A stretch of DNA of 64,000 nucleotides from Epiperipatus broadwayi (GCA_028023455.1 JAQFVV010000257.1:248001-312000), one strand, 5' to 3'; positions 35,181-47,815 are shown, counted from the first letter of the stretch. Notes: a model not told the origin generated them from the sequence alone. Numbers and translations: made by a program.

Positions 35181-38100
35181 GTAGAGTATTAATTGAAAAC
35201 CCAAGCAAGACCCAATTATTCCAGAAAAAAAAAGTAGTACGCAGAATTTTTTTTTTTTTGTGTGTTTGTTTTAATCAGTTACATGTACATTTCATTGAAA
35301 AAAAAAAAGGAAAATGAAATTGAGGTAAAATTCAAGATTGCTGTTAATTTTAGCTAAATATTAGGAATCAATTTCTGGCTGTGTGTGTGCATGTGGGCCA
35401 ATATGTCTGTGTGGATAATTTATCTTAAATACTTTCTAATTAATATTTCATTTTAATTCTATGTAGCACAGGTTTTTTTAAAATTTGTATGTCATTTCTA
35501 TCTTATTGTATGTTAACATTAAAGAAAGAAAAAGGAGAGAGAAAAAAAGAAAGAAAAAGAGAGAGAAAAAACCTTATTAGCAAATGTGTTAAATCAAAGA
35601 GATGGCAATGGTTGTTTTTGATCACCAAACTAGTTTGAACTCAGTTACTAATTAATCATGGAAGTTGACAGTTTCAAGATAAAAATATTTTAAACCACCC
35701 AAATGGATAGTTGATACTTAAATCACATATTACCATCAGGAGGCTAGTGTTATTAAGGGATCAAAGACAGCAGTAATACAAAATGAATAAATACCAGAGA
35801 GAAGCTGAAACAAGGACATTATTATTGTTTTTTTTTGAAATAGTGTTGCCAACTCATCTCAAATACCCTATTGTTGATAAAATTTAAAAAGAAATGCAGT
35901 GCTGAACTCTAGATTTCTTTGTTTCAAAGGACTGGAAGTTCTTGGAGTCCAGGCACATCTGAATGGGAGACCAGAGAAATTCATCCAGGGCTGACTGATA
36001 AGAAGTGATGGCTAGAGTATCTACACTGCCTCATGCCTACATCCACTTTGGGAAAATAAATATTAGAGGAAGGGAAAAACATGAAGAAAACATACTCTAA
36101 TTCAAATTCAGAATTGTCTGTGAATATGTTTAGACATCAACTAGTTTATATCTCTACCCTAAATTTTCTATCACCATAACAATCATGTTGAAAACAATAA
36201 TCAGGCTAATTTACAGAAAATTTGCTTGAAATAATGAGTGTGTGCTTTAAAAGACATTTTGTGTTCTTTTTTCTCTGTGATTATTATCAAGGAAGTTAAT
36301 ATGTGATAATCAGTGTGTCATCTATACATATAATGCATGTTTAAAAGCTAATTACTAGTCAAATAAAAAATAGAGTCATAGCTCACAGACTCCATTCTCT
36401 TAAGCTTGTAAAATATAAACAATGAGCATTGCCAAATGCTCAACAAGCTTTGTGATAAAAGTTTAGCCAGAGAAAGCATTTAAAATATCTCTGTCAGGAC
36501 CCCCCCCCAACCTTTGACCATAGTTTTGTGCTTTGGCACTACTCAGAGAGGTACTAGGGAAGCTTCAGATACTAGATCTAAAAATACTAACCCAAAGCCA
36601 GAATTTATCTAAAAGTTATCTATTGAGTGGAAAATCTGAAATTTTCAGACACCTACATGTCTTCAAACCCAGCTATCCAACTCAAATAGCTATATGGGGC
36701 TGAAAGATTTTCAGTCAAACCATATATTAGTAGTCTTAGCAATATAACATCACATAAGACTTAAATCAGACACTATAAATAGTCAAATAAAAAATAGTCA
36801 TAGATCACATAACCCCCATTCTCTTAGGCTTGTAAGATATAAACAATGAGCATTGCCAATTGCTCAACAAGCTTTGTGATAAATGCTTAGCCAGAGGAAC
36901 TCAAGAAATCACTAATATACAAACAAATTTTATTAACTATTGATATTTCATTTTTTATTTTCTCTTTTCCCTCAAATATCAATTAGATCTTAGCGATTAA
37001 GAGTTTTTTTACTACTAAATATTATGTTATTATTTATGCTTTTTTTTCTTATTTTATTTTTATCTTCAATTGTTTTATCACTGTATTGTCTATATTTATT
37101 TGTACACACATATGTTGAAGTATCTTGATATAGTTTATTTTAAAATAGCTGTTCATTTTTTTTGTTGATTGAAATATTTATGTAAGCATTTTATGATGGG
37201 AAAGGTTTAAACCCTAGATAATGTGTGTATGTACATAGATGTATGGCAGTAATGGACAGGCCTAAAATAAAATGATAAAGGAGGGTATAGGAAGATAATA
37301 ATAACTAGATGAGATTTTTTTAATTTTTATTAGTATTGATTTAGCAAAAGCAAAAATTAGGCAGAGCTGTGAGTGAATATAGATTAATTATGTAATAGTT
37401 ACATTACAATATTATAGACAAGATGGGGTGTATATGCATTTTTTAAAATTTTGTTTATTAATTATATGAATGTCACAAGGGACCAAGTTATTTACCTTAG
37501 ATGAAATGACATTTAAATACCATAATTAAAAGATGTGTGAAGCTTTTCATTTTTTCCTCTCTTATTCTTATTCATTAAATTTTTAGTAATTTTATAATTA
37601 GTTTAATCTTAATTAATTATTTTGGGGATACCCAGAATTTGTAATGTTGGAATAAACATGAATCAGATGTTGAAATTAAACTGCTTATATGTGTTTATTT
37701 ATCAATTACAAAACTCCTTATAAATGTTGCTCATAAGTCATCATTAGATAAAAATACATTATGAACCACTGTAAAAAGTGAAAAGAGTTTTTAGTCATGA
37801 TATGTAAACATTGGTCAATATATATATATGACAACCTCCTAGTGGCTGAATATGTATTTAGGGTCTAGTTCTCATAAGTGTTTTTGAAGCAGGATGATTT
37901 ATCACCAGAACTTATTTATATAGAAGGGTAAATATGTACAGAATAATAGTGGATATGATTTATTGGTTTTATCTCTGAGTTAGCCTAGTGGTTAATCTCC
38001 CATCAATAGGCAAAGTGAATCTAAGATCCAGAAGCTGATCTTAGAAGGATGGGAACTAGGTGATGTTCTAAGGGATGGATATTAATCATCCCAGCCTGAA

Positions 38101-38340
38101 TAATAAAACACAAACAGTGAGCTATAGCTACACAGTATTTGACCAGGGATTTGTGTATAGATGCTAAGGATCTCTATGTCCAAATGATGGAAACCTTTGT
38201 CTCTTCAAATGATAACAGTACCACACCAATTGCTTGGTATTTGATTTTATTTTATACCAGTACAATAATTTGGCTACCTAACTGTGAGATGATGACAATT
38301 GGCCATCACCCCAAGTTCACTTTGGATGATCTCTGTAATA
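35181..38340. repeat. duplicated block, copy B
   Basis: See 30631-33322. Copy B is longer because it holds a private ~540-bp insert at 36357-36895 and lacks the SINE of copy A. The 60-79-codon frames here are not conserved in copy A and are not called. Confidence 0.8.
36357..36895. mobile_element. insert with ~115-bp terminal direct repeats
   Basis: Present only in block copy B. A 115-118-bp segment (AGTCAAATAAAAAATAG ... GTTTAGCCAGAG) occurs at 36357-36474 and again at 36781-36895, separated by about 306 bp including a C9 run. Copy A has 19 unrelated bases at this point. It could be a small LTR-like element, a partial tandem dimer of a 424-bp unit, or PLE-like. No coding sequence. Confidence 0.6.
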
Positions 38341-40036
38341 TAATCAGTTGTAACCCAATAAATAATTAGGAATAATCATTAAGTATTTATCTGTGGAGGT
38401 TATATTCATAGCTATGAGGGTGTAATAATTTGAGTTTAATGAATAGTAAGATAAGAATAAAGACTTCTTGTGAGAGATTGTGATCAGGACTAATTGAATA
38501 ATTGCTGGCTTTTCTTGAAATGCATTTTGGGTCATTTACCACTTTCTGATGTCTTTATTCATATGATTAAAAATATTTTGCAAATCGAAAATTATAAATA
38601 TATTTAACATATTACATGAGGGTATATTTGAATTAATTCATTTATGTGGTTGTGTTTAATAGTAATAGATGTATTTAATCATTAATTAAAGTTTAAAATA
38701 TATATATATATATATATGGACTATAAATGATATGGCAATTTCTAGCCTAATAAATTGCTTGTAGTTATTATTGGAATATTTATCTATAGAGGATTTATAG
38801 ACCATAACCTGTAAGAATAGAAAATTTGATTTCATTAGATTAATGTGTAATATATAAATATATTGTTTAAATAATGAACTTGATTTTACACAAAGCTAGA
38901 TGATTCAACAAATATTAATCACTTGATAATAGCCAAACTTATCAACTCACCAGTAATTTTTAGTCAGTTGTCAAGGTAATCACTGTAAATAAAAATGATC
39001 TACCTTTTATTAATAGATATTATCTTGACAGCAGATTGAAGGTTTGTAATGTCATTAAGCTTGGCTGTTGTCATGTGATATATGTATATATATGAGGTCT
39101 ATTTCAAGGTACTGATAATGGTAATACCAGTAGCCAATATTCTGATAGATTAAAATGTTGATAGGCAAAAAATATATTAACTAAGATTTTAACAATCTAT
39201 TTTATATTATAAAAATATTGGAATTTAATATCAAATATTTATTTTTATAATAAATAAAAAATTGTAGCTGTTAGATTAATTGCTTAAAAATAAACACCAA
39301 AATTTAATCCCATATATCTTTCCCTATGTAAAGATTGTTTTTTGTTTCAACAAATAAAAACTATTAGTAGTCTATGTATCACCAAATTGCAAACTGATAA
39401 ATTTGTGACAATGGAAAATGATGAATGAACCAGTTCCTAATTTCCTAGCTTTATCAAAGTCTGTTTATTAAATATAATTTTTGATTTTGGAGATAAATAT
39501 TATATAAATTTGTTTTAATACAAGATAACTTACTTTAGAAAGGGCTATTTGATTTAAATAAATAAAAAGAAGAATCTCTGTATTGTCTATATAGTAATAC
39601 AACAATTATCATTTGAAATTGATTATAGATAACTAAAAAAATTCATCAAACTTCTATAATATAGAAGGGGAAATTCAGACTTGATTTATTTTTAAATATT
39701 TTTTTTATTTACTTATTTACAATCAGTTTTAATTAGCAATTATTCTATAATAATATAAATATATGCATGTAATGATATTCTTAGATTTTTAATTGCATTT
39801 GATGACTCAAACCACAGTAATTTAGATACGTGGGTTGAATTTGATACAGAATGGTAATATAACTTTTCTACCACAACCTGTTTTTGTGTTAGTTTCCTAT
39901 GAAATTTAACATTAAAAAAATTAATATCCATATCTCAAAAACTTTATAATAAAAATATTTTTCATGTTATCAAAATTATCACAGAAACATTGACATTTTA
40001 GTTAAATCTATGAAAAATGTCTATTGTAGTAATAAT
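38341..40036. other. AT-rich DNA with a decayed HHR repeat
   Basis: Contains the relic at 38460-38570 and a (TA)n run at 38698-38717. Nothing else recognised. Confidence 0.45.
38460..38570 (+). repeat. decayed copy of the HHR repeat family
   Basis: GAGAGATTGTGATCAGG, then TTGCTGGCTTTTCTTGAAATGCAT, then GATGTCTTTATTCATATGATTA align with R3, but the core CTGATGA reads TTGAATA, so it is not a ribozyme now. Confidence 0.5.
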
Positions 40037-40820
40037 ACACAGAGGCTAAACTCTCCACACACTACTGTCACTCAGTGCAAGCCAGAGTAATCAGTGAATG
40101 CAAGAAGGTTTATGCCTAAAATCCTTATCTAGTGCCTACTCATCCAATATTCTCAGACTAGTTTTTAGCTTGTAGCTTTCATCAGTGAAGAACCTTGAAT
40201 ATGACAGCACTGCACCAAGATCTTAGAATCAAATGGAACCCTCCAACAGGCCACCTTTTACTTTTTTAGCTAACTATGAAACTTTGAGTCCATATGAAAA
40301 CACAATAATGTTTCCAATTCAAGCTCATTAGCTAGTATAGATATATAGATCTGAACTCAGTTCAGCATCCATACTTCTTGGTGTCTTTGTTTTTCTAATT
40401 ATGACAGTCACTATAATCCTATTTCACAGAATTGGTACATAATGATTATTGTGACTATTAAAGAACCAAAGACACCAAAAAGTATGGATGCTGAACTGAG
40501 TTCAGATTATATGACTATACAAGCTAATGAACATGAATTGAAAACATTATTGAGTTTTCATTTTGGACTCAAAGCTTTATAGATAGCCAATAAGATAAAA
40601 AAAATGGCTGCTGGAGTGTTGCATTAGATACTAAGATCTAGGTGAAGTACTCTCAATTTCAAGGCTTTTCACTGATGAAAGTCACAAGCTAGAAACTAGT
40701 CTAGGGATATTGGATGAGTAGGCACTAGATAGGAATTTTATTTACAAACCTTCTTGCATCCGTTGATTACTTTGACTTGCACTGAATGGCAGTACTGTAT
40801 GGGGAGTTTAGCCTCTGTAT
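40037..40820. mobile_element. ~780-bp foldback with HHR-like motifs
   Basis: Left arm (about 40037-40420) is the reverse complement of the right arm (about 40437-40820): ACAGAGGCTAAACT at one end pairs with AGTTTAGCCTCTGT at the other, and CTGAACTCAGTTCAGCATCCATAC is shared near the centre (key bases only; 40353-40376 and its partner). Divergence roughly 10-15 percent. Both arms include a CTGATGA...ACTAGTC motif. No protein. Possibly an inverted pair of PLE termini or a foldback transposon. Confidence 0.72.
40672..40701 (+). ncRNA. HHR-like core in foldback right arm
   Basis: CTGATGA (40672-40678), imperfect stem II around AGTCACAAGCT, GAAA (40692-40695), palindrome ACTAGT, H base C (40701). 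Matching motif on the minus strand of the left arm (40158-40185) has a better stem II (AGCT-ACA-AGCT) and TCA/TGA stem I but AAAA instead of GAAA. Each arm lacks something, so probably dead relics. Confidence 0.4.
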
Positions 40821-40894
40821 AAACAGCTTGCGTAAGCATAAAGAATGGTAATCATGTAATGGTAAGTGACTTTATAGCAATAATAATAACTATC

Positions 40895-40985
40895 AAATGG
40901 CTTTATTGCTCAGGAGTTTGTAGTGACAGAGCTGGGCACCAACCATGGACCATGTTTTAGAATCTACCATTACACCAAACTATAT
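40895..40985 (-). repeat. possible tRNA-like SINE fragment
   Basis: Minus strand reads TTGGTGTAATGGTAGATTC ... CATGGTTGGTGCCC, similar to the plus-strand segment at 49990-50062. Weak A- and B-box resemblance; no TSD identified. Confidence 0.3.
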
Positions 40986-43960
40986 AAGGCTTTTATTGGA
41001 CTTATGCAAATATATGATGCTGTTCTTATTTTATTTAATATGAATAAATAAATAATAATACTTTAAATTACATAGCATACAGTTTACCCCCATTGCTTAC
41101 AGGTTTAATTCTTTTACAATATCTTCTTCATATTTCTTTAGCACAGTACTGAAGCCTGGTCTATTTTATCTGAGTTCATTTTATTAAAAAAAAGCTAAAC
41201 TTATTTCATTTTTTTAATGTTATGATTAAAACTATAAAATATGACTTTACACCAAATCACTATGTTCAATTCATTTTTTCATATTTTTCTTTCACATCTT
41301 TTTTCTCTGATAATTAATTAATTTCTCTCAAGAAAAATGACTAATTTTTTTTGTTTTGATATTGTTATTTTTTAAATCTTTGACAGTCATCAGTATTTAA
41401 GAATCATCTCAATTTTCATATGCTTTAATAGATTATAAACTCTAGAGAAGAGCATTTATCTACAATTAATTTAATTATTTACATAATGATTTTTAGAGAT
41501 CAGATAGTGATCTGTGTTTTTTAGATCCATTGGACAAAGAAGGGGCATATCTCTTCACATTTTTAATTTTGTCTATTGCATTAGTAATTTAGTGATTGAA
41601 TAAATTAAGTAGACTTATTTACTATTCTTGGCATTTATTGTACTTATTGTGAAATGTTTTTTTGAGATAACTGTAAAGTCCCCAAGGATTGGCAAAGATT
41701 AAGATAGTAATAACATTGCAAAAAAGAAAAGACTTTTTTGAGAGATGAGGATTTAAGATTAGTGGAAGAACAAATATGAATAAAAAAGTGAATAAGATAG
41801 ATTGAATTAATATGAAAATATATCATTTTGGTTTTCAATGATAAAATAAGAAGAATGGAGATATCTTTTTTCCCCTTTAAAATAAACATGAGCAGACTGC
41901 ATAAGACTCTATGATAAAGAAATATAAAAGCAGGTGTTGAAGCAGTATTTTGTGTGTACCTATATGCTGAATAGAATTAAAGAAAGAACTAACAATATTT
42001 TACACGTGTGCAAAGTATATGCTGAATAGAATTAAAGAAAGAACTAACAATATTTTTACACACACGTGTGCAAAGTATATGTCAATTATTTATTAATATG
42101 ACAAAAAATGTTAGCAGTATCATAATGTTTTTAAAAGCTGAAAGCTCACCTTTTATGTAATTACATATGATTGTGGAGGCAGTTTTGATTACATGAATAA
42201 AATATTTTTAATACAGAGATTTCTCTTTTCTTTTTCATACAATTAATACTTAGAAATGATTAATAGTAACAGCTGTTGTAAAATTGTGTTGATGCTTAAT
42301 AAAAATAATAAAGAAACTCCACCCTCTGTTTCTAATATTTCATGAGAATTAATAGTTGGGTTACAACTTGTCAGAAACAATTAATGGTTGAATATGTCAC
42401 AAAAAAGTTGAAGATTTGAAAAAAATAGATGTATTAATAAAAAAAATATTTGTCAATTAAATTTGATTGTAGTTAACTAAAGAAAATTTTTTTATTTTAA
42501 AATAAATTACTCCGTTTTCCCACGTCTACTTACTATTGTAGAAAAATTATTGAATTATCTATTATCACTTTTAATAGTTAATTACTTTATTATGAAAACA
42601 TTATAGTGGAAATTCTTTGGTTTAAATAAAAACCATTCTACAGTAATTTATTGTATTATATATTTTTTAATAATATCTATTTAATTTAATAAGAGTGGAT
42701 ATTCTGGCTGTAGAGAGTTTAAAAGTCCAAGTTCCAATTACTTCTAATAAAATATTCTTCATGTAACTTATTTTTCTTATTTATCTAAGATTAGATCTAA
42801 TATTCTTTTTAAGAATAATCTTTTTAGATGGCTGCCACTACTTGGTTGTGATGCATTATAGACAGCTTTCTAATTTTAGCATATTCTACTCAGCAGTACT
42901 TTGAAACTATTTGGGATAGGGGGAAATGCTCATATTAAACTTCTGGATACTCATTTGAGCAACTCTTTTACAGTTGCTTCTTGTTATTTTATATTTTTTT
43001 TCAGGTATCAAAAAAGAAGTTAATTTACAGAAAATATATATATAAAAAACTGTTTAAGTAGATCATATTTTTTTAAAGCCTCATCTCAAATCAAAATCCT
43101 TTTCTAGCTGTTCAACCAAAAATCTACCACTAAAGTATTATGCTATAAAAATTGGGTTTCTTATGAGATTCTAAATTTTTTTATCTGATCCAATAGTAAA
43201 GCCAGCTGGATTTGATCTTTCTAGCTCAAAAGCTTAATAAATGGAATTTAACGGCCAATAGCTTATAGAGATGTAGACAAACATATATAATTAATGCTTA
43301 TAAAATGTGTGTACCTTGGCAGAATTGAAATAATTAAAAAGCTTATTCCTGAATCTATATTTTGGTTGGAATTTCTTATGGTATTTTGTTAATAGTTTAA
43401 GTTGATTTAAAAAAATACATATGCTAAGTAAATAAAAATATGATTAGATGAATTTAGAAATAGATCTGTAAAATTATTTTCCTTTGCTGTAGACTAAACT
43501 GTTTTTAGTATAATAAATCATAAATACTAGGTTTTTTTCCCCTATTATAACAAAAAAAAATATTGAGAGTTGTATTAATTAATAAATTTTGTTAGAGTTT
43601 TACAGATAAATTTTAATAAAAATAGAAAATTACAAACATATTTTATAATGTTGTTATTGTTGAATGGCATTGATATATATATAAAGAAGTCTATTCCACT
43701 TCACAAGATAATACATCGTATTAAATTATAAATTGTTAATTTTTCAACTTTTTATTTTTGATCCTGAAAGGTTACTTGATATACATTTTGAACTTTTTTA
43801 AAACTATTGTAAGAAGTATGTTGAGAATACAGGCAAAAATTAAAAAAAATTATTTTTTTGAACTTTTTTTTTTTTTTAAAATTCCAGTTAATGACTGTTA
43901 TATGTGTATACAATTAAATTTAAACGTGAACTGTATTTAAACTAAAATACTTTTTTTAAT
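40986..43960. other. AT-rich DNA, one short duplication
   Basis: No gene seen. Includes the 57-bp tandem duplication at 41962-42080. Confidence 0.5.
41962..42080. repeat. two-copy ~57-bp tandem duplication
   Basis: ATATGCTGAATAGAATTAAAG ... CGTGTGCAAAGT occurs twice back to back (41962-42017 and 42018-42080), the second with a few extra CA/T bases. Confidence 0.9.
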
Positions 43961-44034
43961 AAAATTTGTGTTACTTCACTGAATTCATATAAATTATGTA
44001 ATTTATATGAATTCAGTCAAATAAAACAAATTTT
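43961..44034. repeat. 74-bp inverted repeat
   Basis: The inner 40 bp (43978-44017, ACTGAATTCATATAAATTA and its complement around TG) is perfect; outer arms AAAATTTGT/ACAAATTTT extend it with a few mismatches. It lies 70 bp from MITE copy 2. Confidence 0.8.
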
Positions 44035-44105
44035 GAAATGTGTGGATTAAGAAGTAATATAAATTAAGTTATATTACTGAAAATATATAATTAAATTGGT
44101 AAGTA

Positions 44106-45008
44106 CACCTGGGTATCATTTTATGTGGTAGATAGGTTTCTCAGAAAATGCGCACAAAAGAAATTGCACAAAAATAGACTTAACTTACCTTGAAAAATGG
44201 GGATAGAGGTTGTAATTTTCAGAAATCGTATAAAAGCAAAGCAAGAAAGAAAAATTACTTTAAAATTCGCATTAAAAAAATAAATAAAGTATGACTAATA
44301 AAAAATTTCAAATATTTGAAAAAAAAATAATACAAGACAAACTTTTTTTACTTTTTTTATTAACTACAGTATTGAATTTTACATTTTTTCATATGTATTT
44401 TAATCATTAGTGGTTATTTGGATATTTGACAATATGTGTTTGTTTGTGAAATGTTAAGATATCAAATTCGTCATGTGACATACAACTAGTGCCACTTTCA
44501 GTCTTGAGCTGTGTTAATAGTTTTTTGTTTTTATATTAAAAAAATGAGATCGTAATCAAAACAAAAAGATTAGAGATTATCATTAAAAAGATTATTTTCA
44601 GTTTGTAAAATCAAAATCTTTGTTATTATTTATTTTAAAAATCTAAAAAAATATTTATTTCTGTTATAATTAACAAAATATGTTTTAAAAGTTTAAAATT
44701 TTTGAATATTTATTGCGATATTTTTATATGTAAATATAAATCTATTATTATTTATTCATTAGTATACCTAGGTTATTTACATAGAACCTAATATTCTAAA
44801 TACAGCTTCAGGCCATATTTACATTAGCTGCTAATATAATGTTATATTTCTGAAAAAAAAAAAGTATTTTGTCAAAATAAGTTATTTATAATTTAAATTT
44901 CTTGATATCTAATAAATATAGTGAAATATGAAAGATATTGAGAAGAAACATGAATTGCATAATTTCAAAATCACATTAAAATAATCCACATAAAACGAGA
45001 CCCAAGTG
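44106..45008. mobile_element. TA-flanked DNA MITE, copy 2
   Basis: Inverted relative to 26863-27901: left end CACCTGGGTATCATTTTATG matches the right end of copy 1, and the right end (reverse complement CACTTGGGTCTCGTTTTATG) matches the left. TA borders at 44104-44105 and 45009-45010. Internal matches include the complement of TTAAAGTAATTTT and an ACTAGTTGTAT-like word. 903 bp, no transposase. Confidence 0.75.
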
Positions 45009-45010
45009 TA

Positions 45011-47602
45011 TACATAACATTATTATACGGTTGAAAGTGCTTGTAAACAAATTAGTATTGAGAAAGTTTTATTAACTAATATTATTTAAAAGCAATAAAA
45101 AGAGAAATTTAAAAAGAAATGCTGTATGTCAGTAACAAAATGCTGCAGGAAGTATCATTTTCTATCAAAATGAAAGTTCTTTCGCATTCTTACGTGATTT
45201 TATTTTTACAATTGTAATTTTACAATTGTAATTCTCACAACATGAAATTCTAGTCTTGGTGTAACTCTATTGAAAAACTTTTAGCAGCTGAGGATTTTTG
45301 AAAAATCTTGAATTTTGATCAAGTAATCAATTATTATGCCAGCCATCAAATAAAAAAGATATAATTATTGTTAATTGGAAAGTGAAGGTCACATATTTGT
45401 TAGTTTAGCAGAAAAGTGCCATTGTACTAAAAGTGAAATAACAACAACGAAAAACAATTATGGTGAAACAGCATTTACTAATGGTGATAATGTCATATTA
45501 TAACTAGTTAATCCATGTTTTACTTTTATTTCTATCATGATTCATAATACAAATTTCCCTCTAAGATATTTTAAAAATTAGAATGGTTACTCGACAGCAT
45601 GTTAAAAATAATTTGCTTATATATGCTGGGAGGATATTAGAATTGAATAAGCTGCTCACTAACCATTAGATTAAAGAGAGAAGATTTTTTTACATAAAAA
45701 ATTATTAAATATTCACCAACAGTCTTATGTATACATCCACATACATTTTGTAATGCAATTTTGGGAGGAGGTATTTCTCACAGATATATATAATACAATA
45801 CTTGTTTTTTTTTTTTTGATAACACAATATTTTAAGTATTCAAAAGAAAATTAAATAAATAATCGGTGTACATTACTAATGATTAACATTCTTAGTATAA
45901 ACATTAAATTTTAATCAATAATTAGACAATGGGGTTATAGTCGCTATATGTAACACATTGTTAAAATAGTTATGCAAATAAAAATGTGTATTAAATAAAT
46001 AACCTTGTTACACGTATTTGTTTACATGACGTACGTTATAAATATAATATTAAAATAATGTAAGCACTTAGCCATATATAAGAATAAAAAGATCTCTATA
46101 TAATGAAATACTTAAAAACATATTTATTAAATGTTACTATGATTATTAAAAAACTTTAGAAGAAAAATAATGCTATTTATACTATTATTAATAAGACTAT
46201 TTTTCTCTTGAGCTATCTATGTTAGCATGACTAATTAGTGAATACAGATAGAAATGCTAAACTGATCTCTAGAATTATTTCTAGTTATTTATATTTATTA
46301 ATGAGCAATACTATATTATATATATTCATCCATGATCCATTTTTTATTATATAATTCAACCTAAATGCTTGACAGTTTTAAACAAAATGTGATTTTGAAT
46401 CGTATGAACTTATTTATATAGATTTAATATTATGTCCAGCAATTGTATATGCAGACTGCAAACACTTTGACTTTTTAACAAAAGAATGGTATATCCCAAA
46501 ATAAATGCATCTAGTGTTCTCTTAGATTACATTTAATATGCTATATAGAGCCATTTAAATAAGGCTAAAAACCAATAATACTTAATGCTTGTGATAATTT
46601 TATTCCCAAGCTGGTTTTTGTCTATGGGTCTTCATTAGTGAGAAGAACTGAATTGCACATATTTGTTAGCTGAACATTAGCTTAGATAATATAATAGAAA
46701 TGAAAGAATTTTCTAGATAGATATGTGCAGCAGGAAAGTTTTTACTAATGAAGGCTAATAACCAAACACTAATTTAGGATTTGAGTAATATTATTATCAT
46801 GTTTATAGAGGGTTGTTTCTATTGATCTTTGTTGAATCAGCATTATTTCTCTTCTAAAGTTTTCAACATTCATAATAACATTTAATAACTCAGTTTTTTA
46901 GGGTTTTAGTTTTTATAATGTCTTATTTTTTTTTGTATGGTTAAAGCAGAGTGATGGTTTATTGCTATTAATATAGGAAATAAGTACAATGTAATTAGAT
47001 AATTTCAAATGCTTTTAAAACTACATCTCAATTTAAAATATTCTAAAAATAAATAGTAGTTTGACTGTCATTATTGGAGAATGTAGAGATCCAAATGAAA
47101 AATGAAACATAAAATAATACAAATAATAAAAATAGTAATGATTATGTTCTACTATTTTGTCATCTATCAAACTTTTCAACTACAAACAACTGTTAGTAAT
47201 AACACATAAATAGACAGCACTGATTAATAAATTACACAACATTTTGTGTAGTATTATTCTCTGCTCTTTTTCAGGTGTTGCTGTCCTGATCAATGACAAT
47301 AATCAAACTTACATCTTTAGATTTTTGAATATTGAATTTTAAGGCAACACTCCAACAACTGAACTATTCTGTCATTCAAAACATTGTGTAATTTATTAAT
47401 GTGTTTTGTCTATTTGTGAGTTATTACTAACAGTAACAGATGTTAGTATTTGAAAAGTTTACATTAAGTTTAAATTTTTTTAGACATTCAATGTTTAATG
47501 ATAAATGATAGGAAATAGTCCAACATATTATCACATACCATCATTACAAACCTTCAGGCAAGTACAGGATAATTATATCTTATAATAATAATAGTACCTT
47601 TT
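45011..47602. other. AT-rich DNA with a decayed inverted repeat
   Basis: Nothing recognised except 46611-46768 and short palindromic ACAATTGTAA words near 45210-45235. Confidence 0.45.
46611..46768. repeat. decayed inverted repeat with HHR-like words
   Basis: Arms 46611-46662 and 46721-46768 pair imperfectly (CTTCATTAGTGAGAA with TTTACTAATGAAGG; GCACATAT with ATATGTGC). Each arm holds an ACTAATGAAG... word resembling the ACTGATGAAAG core of the 40-kb foldback. Confidence 0.45.
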
Positions 47603-47617
47603 TAGTTTCAATTATAG
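47603..47617. repeat. TSD of HHR element R4, left
   Basis: TAGTTTCAATTATAG, repeated exactly at 47816-47830. Confidence 0.88.
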
Positions 47618-47815
47618 CTTAATATATATCTGAGCACTTGTAGCATATATGTGTAGAGATGGTAATCTGGACCAACTGATGATTGCTGGTTTAGCATGAA
47701 ATACGTATATTGGTGATTATTTATCTTTTCAACATATGTGTGTTCAGGTGTATCAGTGTTATGAGATAGTGTGAAGAGTGGTGGGTCATGTGAAAGTCTG
47801 TGCTCATACCCTGTC
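47618..47815 (+). mobile_element. HHR-bearing short retroelement R4 (truncated)
   Basis: 198-bp element between 15-bp TSDs. It matches the last ~199 bp of the element at 50600-51017 with about 5 percent difference. It carries the ribozyme at 47663-47719 and ends in CATACCCTGTC. No protein coding. TSD length fits LINE-mediated retroposition; truncation relative to R5 is at the 5' side. Confidence 0.82.
47663..47719 (+). ncRNA. hammerhead ribozyme, type I, copy R4
   Basis: Outer stem I TAATC (47663-47667) with GATTA (47715-47719); inner stem I CCAA (47672-47675) with TTGG (47710-47713); CTGATGA (47676-47682); stem II TTGCTG-GTT-TAGCAT (one U-U mismatch at the base, one G-U); GAAA (47698-47701); stem III is the 8-base palindrome ATACGTAT; cleavage after A47709. 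All invariant core bases present. The palindrome favours a dimeric fold. Confidence 0.82.

Noticed and set aside
36478-36780. CRISPR-like or regulatory array between the 115-bp repeats
   Set aside because: Only two repeat copies, far apart, in a eukaryotic repeat context.
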